From Pseudofabraea citricarpa (Eukaryota > Ascomycota > Leotiomycetes > Helotiales > Dermateaceae): a stretch of 64,000 bases of DNA. The position numbers were made by a program, and so were the translations under genes. The number at the start of each line of letters is the position of its first letter. The first letter of the stretch is position 1. Positions 45,060 through 56,594 of the stretch are shown here, piece after piece. Below the pieces are notes generated by a model. That model saw only the letters and a program-made list of their open reading frames with translations. It searched no databases and was not told the DNA's origin. The DNA is taken from NCBI GenBank assembly GCA_029641185.1, contig JAPWGK010000009.1, positions 74,501 through 138,500 on the forward strand, in the 5' to 3' direction.

Positions 45060-45175
45060 ATTATTTTTATTATTCTTCTTGTTTTTCTTATTTTTATCGT
45101 TCTTATTATTCTTATCGTTCTTATCGTTCTTATCGTTTTTATTATTCTTCTTATTCTTATTATTATTATAATAAT
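45060..45175 (-). repeat. Low-complexity 9-bp repeat (CGATAAGAA type) inside the element
   Basis: On the + strand TTCTTATCG recurs in tandem within a longer TTCTTATTATT series. On the minus strand the same DNA reads as an open Asn/Lys/Asp run (N-K-N-D-K-N-D-K) without stops for about 38 codons. This may be the eroded low-complexity part of an element-encoded protein. Confidence 0.6.
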
Positions 45176-48100
45176 TAGGATCTTAATTACTAGGGTTAAA
45201 TAAATTATTATTATAATTAAAGTAAGATTCTTAATAACTTTACTTAAAATAATAACTTAGAGATTAAACTAAAGATAAAATTAAAAAATATAAGTTATTA
45301 CTAGGTAGATTATTATTTTAAGATAATAACCTAGGAATAATACTTAGTTATTTAATTATTATAAGATTAATATAAAGATAACTTATAAAAAAGAAAGATT
45401 ATAAGAGCGTTTATCTAGTAAACGTATTCTTAACTTAATAAAAGGGTTAAACTAAGTATAAGTAATATTATAATAAGTAAATTATCTAATAGATAATATA
45501 GCTTATTATTAAGTATTATTTTTACTAGTAATAAAGGTATAATTAAGATTATAATAAGATTTAAGTATATAACTAAAAAAAGATTAGCTAAGATTATTAT
45601 AAGATTAATATTAACTTACGTTTTAATATTACTCTTACTAGGACTAGAGAAATTAATTATATTCTTATAAAATTAATATAATATCTTTATATTCTTTTAT
45701 ATAATTATAATATATTTAGTATAAATTATAAGAAAGTTAATATCTAAGAATAAGTTAATAATTAATTATTATAAAGATTAATAAATAGAAAAACTTACTT
45801 TTAAACTTTATAATAAGTATAAATTTAATAGCCTCTTATATTATCTTAAATATAATATATTATATATAATAACTAAAGTAGATATCTTTTATAATTTCCT
45901 TAATAACTCTCTAAAATAAAAGTTAAAAGAGGAGAAGATTATATAATTTTTAATATTAATAGATATTATAAAAAATAATAATTATAATTATATTAGTAAA
46001 AATAATAATTAAAATAATAATTAACTTACTTTTAGACTTCTAATAATAAGGCTTTTTAATCTTTAGGATTATAAGAATTATTTTATTACCTAAAATAATC
46101 TTATAAGATATTTTAGTAGTTATATATTTTTTATATATAATAGCTTTTATAACCTTTAATATCTTTAGTTTATAATATATTATAATACTAGAGAGAATTA
46201 ATATAATAATTAATATATTATTAATTAGGAAGTAATATATTATAATAATATAAAAAGAGGTTTATAGTTATTAAGAAGTTATATAATTAAGATAATATTA
46301 TTAGTAATAATAATAAGAAAAATAAAAATAAATATACTAAAATTATAAATAATAATAATTATCTAATTAGCTTATATAAATTATATATTTTACTTTTTAC
46401 TTATAATAATCTTAATATTCGAATCTTAACCTTATAATTATTATAGCTTTATATTATAATTTAGTAATTATACTTATTAGTATCTTATTTTAATATCTAC
46501 TTTATATTAATTATTATATTAATTAATATTAGTAATAATATCTTTTAATCTTATATCTTAATAATATAACCCGAAATATAAGATATTAATAAAGCTTAAT
46601 AATAATTCTTATATAATAAAAGCTCGTATATAAAATACTAGTTTTATTAGCTATAAAGTAATAATCGATAAGATAAAAAAAGTAAATATAATTACTAAGA
46701 CGTATATTAGAAAAAAGCTTAAGTTAACTCCTAGTTTTTAAGCTACTTTAAATATAAGAAAAAAGGCTTTTTTAGATTAATATAACTAAGATATCTAAAA
46801 CGATTAATAAGTTTATAATAATTATTATAATAATTAATACTAATATAAATAAGAATTTATAAAAGAAAATATATATTATTATTAATCTAAGATCTAGTTA
46901 GATTTATTTATAATAATATAAATATAATTATTCTAAACCTAAGAGCTAATAAAAATTAAGAGAATAATACTAGTAATAATAAAAAAAAAAATTATATTTA
47001 TTAAGTAAATAAAGCGAATAACTTTATTATACTAAAGGATAAAGGAAAATTAAATAAAAATATTTTATCTAAGAGAAATAACTTAGTAATTTTATTTCCT
47101 AACTCTAAAATTATATTATATTAATCTTTATATTAGTTATTCGCTTATTAAATAATCTACTTATAATAGTTTTACTAAGATAAAATATATAAAAGCTTTT
47201 CCTAAAAATATAAGAGTTTATTATTATAAAGTTATTATATTTTTAATTTATCTAAGATTTAGATTTTATATAAATCGGTTATATAAAAAAAATACCCTAG
47301 AACTAGTAAAATAATAGCTTATAAATAAAGATTCTTTATCTTTTATAATTAAATCTAAAAATACTTTAAGATTTATTAGTATCTAGATAAATACGTAATC
47401 CTTTTATAATAATCTTTATAATAATTACTAATTTATTTAGGGTTAATATATATAACTTCTTAGTAAAAAGCTTTTTTATAAGTAATAAAAAGGCGATTAT
47501 AATAAATCTTTTATCTTAGGTACCTAAAATAATTAAAAATAATAAAAATCTAAACTAGTTATAATTATTAGGTTTTATTTTTATATAGTCGGACGATTTA
47601 ATACGAGATATAATAATTCTAAAGGACGATAAAAGATTTTAATAGGCTTTTATAATAATATAATATAAAGTTTCTTAGTTCTTAATTTTTTTACTTTTTA
47701 AATTAATTAAAAAAAAAATAAATTTTTTATACCTTAGATTATTAGTTAAAAGATAATAAACTTTATAATAATAAAGAACCCTAATTTATAATAGATTATT
47801 ATAAGGTTAATATAATAAATAATATATTTTATACGATTATAAAAGTTATCTTTCTTTAAAATTAAAATTAAATAAATACTAATAAATTTATAACTTTAAT
47901 AATAAATTTTCTTAATAGATATAATTATATAATTAGAAAGCTAGAAATTATCTTATTTTATTTTATAATTTATAAAATAATTCTAAGTTAAAGTCGGTTA
48001 GTTATTTAAATAATTATATTTTTTATTATTAAGAAATATTACTTAGTAACTATAATATTTCTAATACTTAATTCGAATTTATAAAAATAAATTTTTACTT

Positions 48101-51100
48101 AAACTTTAATTAAAGTTTTAAGTATAAGCTAAAACGTTTTACTAATAAGTAATATAATTATTTCTTATATTTTTACTTACTTAATTATAAACGAATTCTT
48201 ATTTTTCGTATTTATTATTTTATAATCTTATAATTATTTATTTTTATCTAAACTTTATTCTAAGTAAAAATAATAAGAGATAAGATATTTAAGTAGCTAA
48301 TATTAATTATAAGAACTTTAAGAAATTCTTTTATTAATTATTATTATTACTTTTATCTTAAATTATTATTTTTATTTTAAATTATTACTTTTATCTTAAA
48401 TTATTACTTTTACTTTAAATTATTATTTCTACTTATTTAGAATTATATTATTAATTTACTAGACTTTAACTAAAATATCTTTTTTTACTTCTAAGTCTAT
48501 TAATAACCTTTTAATTAAATTTACTTAGATTAAAAAAAAAAAGAGTTATTTTTATTTTAATAATAATTCTAAAGAAAGTTTTTTATTTTAGTAGAATAAT
48601 ACTAACTAGGTTTAGAATAATATATTTTAAAGTAATAATATAAAATAAAGTTCTTTTAAAAGAATCTTAAAATCCTAGATTTTATTTTCTAAAGTTATAA
48701 ATTATTATTCTAAGTTACTTATAGTTATTTATAAATTTTATTTTATATAACTTACTTATCTAAGTCTAAGGAATACTAGTATTATTATTTTTCTAAATTA
48801 TTTAAAATCTTTAAAATATAAGAAGAAAACTAGCTTATTAAAATAATCTTTAATTAGATATATTTTCTAAAATTAGGTATATTTTTATCTAATTAATATA
48901 AGATTAATATAAAATCTAGATTTTCTTATTAATTTATTACTTATATTAAAAATATCTATTATTATAGCTATTATATATAAGATATTATAAGAATTTCTAG
49001 TAAAGCTTATATTAAGTTTAAAGCTTTTATTTTATTATATAAAAAACCTTATATTTTATAAATTCTTTTTTATACTTAATAATAAGTTTAAGATATTATT
49101 AGCTAAAACTTTATATATTAATATTATAATATATATATATAAGATTAAATAATTTTTATTTTATAATCGGGTTCTAAAATTTAAAATATTAATTATATTA
49201 GACTATTAGTTAAGCTAAACTTATATATTTTTTCTAGATATTATAGTTATATTTATTAACTCTAAATAAATCTTTTAATACTCTCTTATTAGATTTAAAT
49301 ATCTAAGAGGTTTTTATTCTAGTAAAATACTTATAAAAATTATTATAAAAGTTTTATAGAAGTTTAGTATTAAAGATAATATTATTATTATAATAACTAA
49401 TAATACTAATAATAATATTATATTAATAAAAAAGTTAAATAATACTTTTAATCTTTTAATTTTATTAGGTATTATATTCTTATAAAAAATTACTAGAATT
49501 TCTTACTTAGCTTATATTATCTAACTTACTCTTAGTAATCTCCTTAGTATTATTTATATTAAACTAATAAATAATAATATTATCTAATCTTAGAAAAAAA
49601 AAGATAATAATATCTTTTAAGAGCTAAATAAAATAAATATTATTTATATTCTAATAACTTTAGCTAAAATATATTATATTAAGCTAAGTTATATAATAAT
49701 CTTATACTAATTAATATTAGATAAAATATCTTATTATTTTTATTAATTTAAGCGGCTATTAAATTAAAGAATTTAATAAGATTTAAAAGAGAATTATCTA
49801 AGAAGATAATTTATTAATAACTAAATAGATTTTATAATTAATTTAAGATATTCTTACCTAATAAAATTTTACTTATATTATATTTATTCGAGTTTTATAC
49901 CTCTAAGAAATAATTAATAAGTTTACTTATACTAATTAATATATTATTTATCGTTTAAATAAAAATAAATAATCCTAGATTAAATATCTTATTAATCTTA
50001 TAAAATCGTTTAATTATTTAACTAATATTATCGGTCGAGCTAAAAACTTATCTTAAAACTTTATTTTTAGTATATATAATAAGCTTTTTAAATATCTTAA
50101 AGATATATTATTAAAACTTAAAAGTAAAGTATTTATTTAATCTTTATATATTATATAAATTATACCTATAATATAAGATATTAATATAATATTAATAAAG
50201 CTTTATAAATATTATTAAGAAACTTATATAAATCTTAGGAGTATTTATATAATTTATATAATCTTAACTTCTTCTTATAAAACTAAATCTTTTTAAGAAA
50301 ATCTAAGTTTTATAATAAATAAAAAAGATTAAATCTATTATTATAAAAAATAATTTAAGTAATTATTTAAAGCTAAATATAAAATGATATATAAAAGCTT
50401 AATCAAATAAATAAGTTTATAAAGCTTAAATATTATCTTTAAACTTATAAGTAGCTTATTTTTACTTTTTATATTAAATAAAAATAAAAAAGATAAAATA
50501 AGCTTATTATCTAAAATTAATTAATACTTAATAAAAGATAAATTTCCCTACTTATAATTAATATATTTTTATAATAATTAATATTAATCTTAAGATAATT
50601 ATTATTAATCTTAAGCCTCTTAAATTTTAGTTTATATAAAAGACTAAGCTTCTTACTTTAGCTAAAATAATATAAGATTTTCTTTATATTTAAGTTACTA
50701 GTATTAATCTTAAACGCGTATTTAATATTACCTAAGATATTTATTATTATTATTATATTAAACTAAGCCCTAAGATTATATTAGTTATTATTATTTATAA
50801 CTATTATAATTAAACTTATAATAATATACTAGAGATAAATAATACTTTTAATATATTAGCTTTTATAATAAATATATAAAACTTAACCTCTAATAAAGTT
50901 TTAAAGAAAGAGAATTAAAGATTAAAAGATATAATTATAAAAATAATTATAACTTATATTAATAATAAAAAAGATATTCTTAATACTCTAAAATAAGTTC
51001 TTAGGACTAAAAGAATATTAATACGAACCTATTAAGCCTAGTATCTAAATAATACGCTTTCTCTTATTTAAAAAAGCCGTACCTTTAGGATAAAATATTA

Positions 51101-51496
51101 AGCTAATATAAAAATAAAATAATATCCTAATATATTTAATCTACTAGATTCTCCTAATAATTTAGAAGAACTAGAGTTACCTAAGACTAGTAGTTCTCTA
51201 TTATTACTATTAAATAAGTATTAGAGATATTCTAAACTATTAAGTAATAAGACTAAAACTCTAAGAATATATACTTATTATATCTAGTTATAATAATCTT
51301 ATAATAATTAAAGTTTTATTACCCGCTTTTCTATTACTTTTATTAAGTCTTAAGAACCTTCCTTAGGATTACTAAAATTATATAGATTACCTATAGGTTT
51401 TATAGGTAGGTTTTTTTTTTTAAAAATAACCCGTAGGTTTTTTCAAAATAAGAAAACCTACCTATAAGGCCCTATAGGACGGGTAAGTAATAGGTA

Positions 51497-51519
51497 ATAG
51501 GTACCTATGCCGAAGTCTA
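51497..51519 (-). repeat. Right terminal inverted repeat of the hAT-like element
   Basis: It mirrors 44767-44789 exactly. Inside it, at about 51,430-51,460, GTAGGTTTT and AAAACCTAC form a hairpin stem around an 11-base loop. Confidence 0.95.
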
Positions 51520-53058
51520 GGCGGAACGATGCCGGATCTGGGCTTATCATTGATATATCATTGCTAAGGGGTGTCAGAGTTCTTGACTCGTTTACTCCGA
51601 CAGAACAGGGCGCCGAGAGTCCTGACTTTACTGTTGATGAACCTAATATAATTACTCCTCAAGTCGGTATTCAAGCTGCTGTCACCTTCGGCCCTGCAGT
51701 GGCAGGACAGGCTCTCAATTATGCAGTTTCACCATCAGGCCTCTTTACAGTCAGTGGTGCAGCTGGTGAGAGTTACCCATCCATACAGTCTTTATACTTG
51801 ATTAACACTAAGCAGGCACTGTCGCAATTGGAGGGGGCTGGGGACAGAATGGCGGTTATGGTCCGATGACTGCTCAATATGGTATCGGGGTTGATCAGTG
51901 GCTCGAAGCTAAAATCGTAACTCCCGATGGAGAACTCAAAATTGCAAATAGTGTATCAAACACGGATCTTTTTTGGGCGATTCGTGGGGGAGGTGGAGGT
52001 ACTGTTGGGGTTGTGATCGAAGCAACTTGGAAAGCATATCCTGTTGTTCCTATCACTGGCTTCAACTGGTACATTAATTCAACCCTTAACGCCACGGATT
52101 TTGAAACCGGTCTGACACCTATGAGCGCAGCAATGGAATACGTTTTAGGCGAATTGCCAGCACTCAAAGAGCAAGGAATCAGTGCTTACTTTTATGTTTC
52201 GGCAAAGACAGTAAGATGTTTCGCAATTCACCCAGCGAACATGTCTGGCATAGAGAATGCCAATGCAGTATGGGGACCAATTCTCGATAAACTTCAATCA
52301 TTTCCTGGCATGACACCATACCAGACAAAACCATTTGAATTCCAGAACTACAAAGAGTTTTTTGACACTACCTATGGCCCTCTTGGATCTACCCCAACCA
52401 CGGACGACCCCCACAGTCGAGGAATCATTCCTTTCGAAAGCCGGCTCCTTGGTGCTGAACATCTTCAAGATCCTAATATAACCTACGCTTTGAGGGAGAC
52501 CAGAGGAAGTTATGGGATCTTGCTATGCGCACCAGGACTTGCAGTTGGTTCTGGAGAAGACACCTCGGCTAATCCAGCCTGGAGAAAAGCGACTATTCTC
52601 TTGGTTGGCTTCAAAACCGAGACTACCAATATTGATGGACTTAGGAAGCTTGCACCGGATATGGGATCTTATATTAACGAGGTAAGTTTAATATGACTCA
52701 AATTGTCATTATATTAGTAATTAACAATTATTTGTAGGGGAGCGTAAACGAAACAAACTGGACACAGTCATTCTGGGGCGATAACTATCCAAAGCTTTCA
52801 GAGATCAAGTCTCAGTTGGATCCTAACATGACATTTTGGATCAGTCCTGGTGTTAATGCAGATCATATGCAAGCCGTTGACGGTCGAGCATGCTTGGTTG
52901 AGTCTACTTCAGAAACACCATCACTTTACCCCCCTCAAACTGAGAAACATGTCATTGCAGATCTTGCAGCAGAACGCAATTTCCTCTTTGGTAAGACAGA
53001 GTTGATTGGTGCAACTTATCCTGCCCCAGGGACTCAAATTGGCTTGCAGTCAGCTTGA

Positions 53059-53897
53059 TAATGAAATATCATAGCTGGCAGGCACAAAGCAAAGCAAGGA
53101 TGTATCTCGTTGCTTATTGTTCAGTTACTTCAATTTTTCTACCATTTGCTTTTTCTTTTGCCAATGCTTTGTATATATTATCTTCTCGTGTACAATTTCA
53201 AAAACAATACAGCAATTCAGATGATCCACAAGAATTAGTAGCAAAAACTTCGTGTTTAGGATTTTCAGAATGTAAATCAATACAGTTTAAGTTGCCAAAT
53301 CTACTTCAAATAAATCTTACTTTTAAAATTAGTCCATTTTAGGAAGCATTTAAGAACCTTAAAAAGAATCGTAAGGTTTTTTTTATTTTCATCTAGCTAC
53401 CTCGTGAAACCTTAGCGACCAGTCCTTAACCTTCTTGGAAACCTCTACAGAGGACCGCTTTCGCTATCAAAATCCGCCTCACCGCTCTAACTTTTGCAAT
53501 TAGGTTACTAAATTTGACTTTAGTCTTTCACTATACCTTGGCGAAAATAAAATTATCCACGAATCATGGCTGCGTCTTTCAAGTCTCCCCTTTTCCGGCT
53601 CCCGAGTTCCGGCGCTAGCATGTTTTCCGATGTATATCGAGCCTCCAATACCGACAAGAAAACTTTGTAGTTACTGCAGTCCTGATATTAGGGCCCGAGG
53701 TCACGACAAGAAATTGCAACCTTTATATTGTGATTGTTGTAATTTATCCGACCCAAGGAAATCCCCGCACCCCCACTCATGATTGAGAATGCGGGGGACT
53801 GCAGAGCAGATGCAGAAGCTTGCATTTAATTTGGAGGGAATATAAAACATAGAAAAGTATTTGAATAATCACAATAAGTCTCAGAACCCGCGAGGAA
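53059..53897. promoter_or_regulatory. Intergenic region; exopolygalacturonase promoter
   Basis: No gene is seen. A short inverted pair, CCCGCACCCCCACTCATG with a following GCGGGGG, lies near 53,764-53,798 and could form a hairpin about 110 bases before the start codon. A TATAAAA-like box occurs at about 53,840. Confidence 0.45.
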
Positions 53898-55334
53898 ATG
53901 TCCACCAAAATATTTTCACTCTTGTGTGCTGCACTTTTTATCCCTACCGCATTGAGCGTTACGCTCCAGGAAACCTTCTTCCAATCAATCCGATCGCCTC
54001 GCCCATTTCATGCCCAAGATTCACCAAAACGAAATGTGACTTGTATTGTCGGTAGTTATAATGATGGCGTATCAGATGACTCTGATTCTATTCTGACAGC
54101 TCTTGACGCTTGTGATAATGGAGGACATGTGATCTTCCCCAAGCAGCTTTCATATACCATCGGAAAGCCGCTCAATCTATCAAGCCTGTCACATATTGAT
54201 ATCGATATTCAAGGAAAGATCACATTCGCTGCCGAGTTAGACTTCTGGCAAAACAACAGCTTTGATCTCCAATACCAGAATAGCACGAGTTTCTTCCTTC
54301 TTGGAGGAGAGGATGTTAATGTTTATGGAGGAGGTGTTATTGATGGGAACGGGAAACCATGGTGGGATCTATACGCGAAGAAAAAATCAATTCGTCGACC
54401 AGTTCTTTTTGCCACCGTTGGACTTCATAAAGGTTCGATATCCAATATTAGGATGATCAATTCTCCATTCTGGCACAATGTTGTGATCAACTCGACGGAT
54501 GTGATATTTACCGACATTGCGTTGTTCTCTACAAGTAATAATGAGAATTTCGAAAAGAACACCGACGGCTGGGATACTTATCGATCAGATCGGATCACCA
54601 TCCAGAATTCTACAGTCACGAATGGTGATGGTAAGCTCTCCCATACCTTTCCAGGCTTCAATAACTAATATTGCGGTTTATGGTAGACTGTGTCAGTTTC
54701 AAGCCAAATTCTACAAACATATTAGTCCAGAACATGCATTGCAACGGCACACATGGAATTTCTGTTGGTAGCCTCGGACAATACCCAGCCCGCGTTGATT
54801 ATGTTGAAAATATCTATGTCCACAACATCAGCATGTACAACTCTTCTGAAGGCGCTCGAATTAAAGTTTGGCCGTCTTCATTTTCTGAAAAGTCAGCAAG
54901 CTTATCAGGAGGCGGTGGAAGAGGACTCGTAAGAAATGTCACTTATGATACCATGTTTCTCGATAATGTTGACTACGGATTGACCATTACGCAATGCTAT
55001 GGGCAAGACGACGAAGAGGAATGTTTCAAGCATCCTGTCAGTGGAAACTACTCCTTCCTCCAATAGACAAAGGTGCTGGTGCTAACAAATTTAGTCTCAA
55101 CTCAACATTACTGATATCACTTTCCGAAATATCAGGGGAAGGACTAACAGAGTCTTCTCGCCAATTGTAGCTCATCTCGTCTGTTCAAGCTTAGGTACTT
55201 GCTCAGGTATCAGCGCTGAGAATGTGGACATACGCACAATAAATGGGTCAAATCTAGCAACCTGCCGAAATATTGACAGAACGAATCTTGATCTGAATTG
55301 CGTGGAATGGAGTAAGGGATATAATCCAGCGTAG
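53898..55334 (+). CDS. Secreted exopolygalacturonase, glycoside hydrolase family 28
   Basis: This is join(53898..54630,54687..55036,55095..55334), 440 aa. Residues 1-20 are a signal peptide ([20 protein letters not shown]). The GH28 beta-helix active site is complete: NTD at 221-223 in KNTDGWDTY, the Asp pair 244-245 in GDDCVSFK (split by intron 1), His267 in [11 protein letters not shown] and RIK at 302-304. Cysteines pair in the usual places near the end ([31 protein letters not shown]). Many Asn-x-Ser/Thr sites indicate glycosylation. The second donor is GTCAGT, slightly off consensus, but the phases agree. The overall sequence pattern ([16 protein letters not shown]) is that of exo-acting fungal enzymes that release galacturonate from pectin. 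Confidence 0.93.
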
Positions 55335-56238
55335 ATGGGTAAAGTTTTATGGCTCTCTTGAAGAATATGTTTGATTCAAAACACAAATAAAATTGATTGG
55401 TTAGATACTGCAAAAGCTAGCAAGATCTTCTTCACGCCCTTCTCCAGTTTGAGGAAATTGAGAAACTTCATGCTACTAATTGATCACCAGGTCTTTGACC
55501 CAAGAGCTAACTGTTCTATGTTAGTGCAAAAACGCACAATAGTTCCAGCATCGCGGGTCTACTAGACATCTGACACTATCTCCTTTCCTACTTATTACCG
55601 CTTCCACAACTGCAATCAGGAAGTTGTTTTTGAATGCATCGACACTATTCCATCACGATTATGACTTTCCTGTTAGATGACTCTATATTCTGAGAACCAT
55701 TGGTTGTTGATGAGTGACTCTTATTGTCGACGACGACGACGACTTGTGTTGATGCCTCTGATCAGCTAACGACCAGTCTCCGGATAAACAAAACAAGATT
55801 CTTAATTTGTTTATCTCTAGATTTTGCTCAGGTGATTGATTCGAGTTTTGGTGGTCTTACTCTGTATGAGTCTATCTTTTTACGCTTCTACCCAATCACT
55901 TATACTTAGACAAGGATCCTCATCTGCGCTGTATGCCCAGCAGGACCAAAGGATCAATTCGAAAGAATTTGTCATCGCTCGATGATATAAATGAGTTTCC
56001 TACTCACCGGCTAGGAATTATCGTCACCCTTGTGATCGATGAAGAGCCCATCGACAATGGATACCCAATCTCCACTTTACTGCTAATCGGTCTAACGGCT
56101 TCAAAATCTACATTTGAAGATTCATCTCGCAGCGCTTTATTTGCTGACTAGAAGCTATCTTATGCTCATTGATACATAGGTAGCTTCGCTCGTTGAAAAC
56201 AATGAGGCTACAATGTCACTGCTTACTTCCTCACCTTC
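55335..56238. other. Intergenic region between the GH28 gene and the second element
   Basis: No supported gene. A (GAC)n run occurs at about 55,727-55,742. The last eleven bases (56228-56238, TCCTCACCTTC) recur at 61001-61011 on the other side of the element. Confidence 0.45.
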
Positions 56239-56241
56239 CTC

Positions 56242-56300
56242 ACTACAGGTCAGGTCACCCACTAGGATTAGCTGCCGTCACCTGCCCGATTCGGCTAGCG
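56242..56300 (+). repeat. Left terminal inverted repeat of the second element
   Basis: It pairs with 60941-60999 at 52 of 59 positions. It is much GC-richer than the element interior, so it has escaped most of the mutation seen inside. Confidence 0.85.
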
Positions 56301-56594
56301 CGTACCTACCTTAACCTCTCCTACTAATTCCTTTCTCTTCCTTAATAACTACAACTACTATAACAACTATAACTACAATTATAACGACTCTTTATAAGAA
56401 TATAATATATCCCTAAACGCTTTGTAATATATTATAGGCTAATTAGATATTATAAGAGTATTATTTATATTATTCTACGCTCGTAGAACGTCCTTTAGGC
56501 GTTAACTCATTTACTATAGTAGTATAATAGCCCCTTTTCTTATAATCTACGCGCGCGTTTTATTCTTATAATCTATATCTTTAGGTAATTTATT

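Larger units (their letters stand above)
44767..51519. mobile_element. 6,753-bp DNA transposon, hAT-like by target-site size, heavily RIP-mutated
   Basis: The ends are 23-bp perfect inverted repeats (44767-44789 and 51497-51519) starting TAGACTTCGGCATAGG. They are flanked by the 8-bp direct repeat GGCGGAAC (44759-44766 and 51520-51527). Eight-base target duplications are the hallmark of the hAT superfamily. The interior is extremely AT-rich, and CpA and TpG are almost absent by eye, as expected after RIP. No transposase frame of useful length survives. Just inside the ends, CCTATAGG and GGTACCTA strings recur, as subterminal repeats do in hAT elements. Superfamily assignment rests on ends and target size, not on a transposase. 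Confidence 0.85.
44467..53058 (+). pseudogene. FAD-dependent (BBE-type) oxidoreductase gene split by a transposable element
   Basis: The 5' piece (44467..44766) starts with a signal peptide (MRSILLFQLAACLPALIFG) and reaches the FAD-binding motif TGHNQLGRN. The coding sequence resumes after the element with DAGSGLIIDISLLRGVRVLDSF. Exons then run to 51,765, from 51,816 to 52,681 and from 52,738 to 53,058. They include AIGGGWGQNGGYGPM, QYGIGVDQWLEAKIVTPDG, FWAIRGGGGGTVGVV and the C-terminal end typical of berberine-bridge-type enzymes. Two lesions are visible: the 6.75-kb insertion inside the FAD domain and an in-frame TAA at 44,662-44,664, just upstream. Such secreted oxidases act on sugars or alkaloid-like compounds with O2. 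This allele should be null. Confidence 0.9.
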
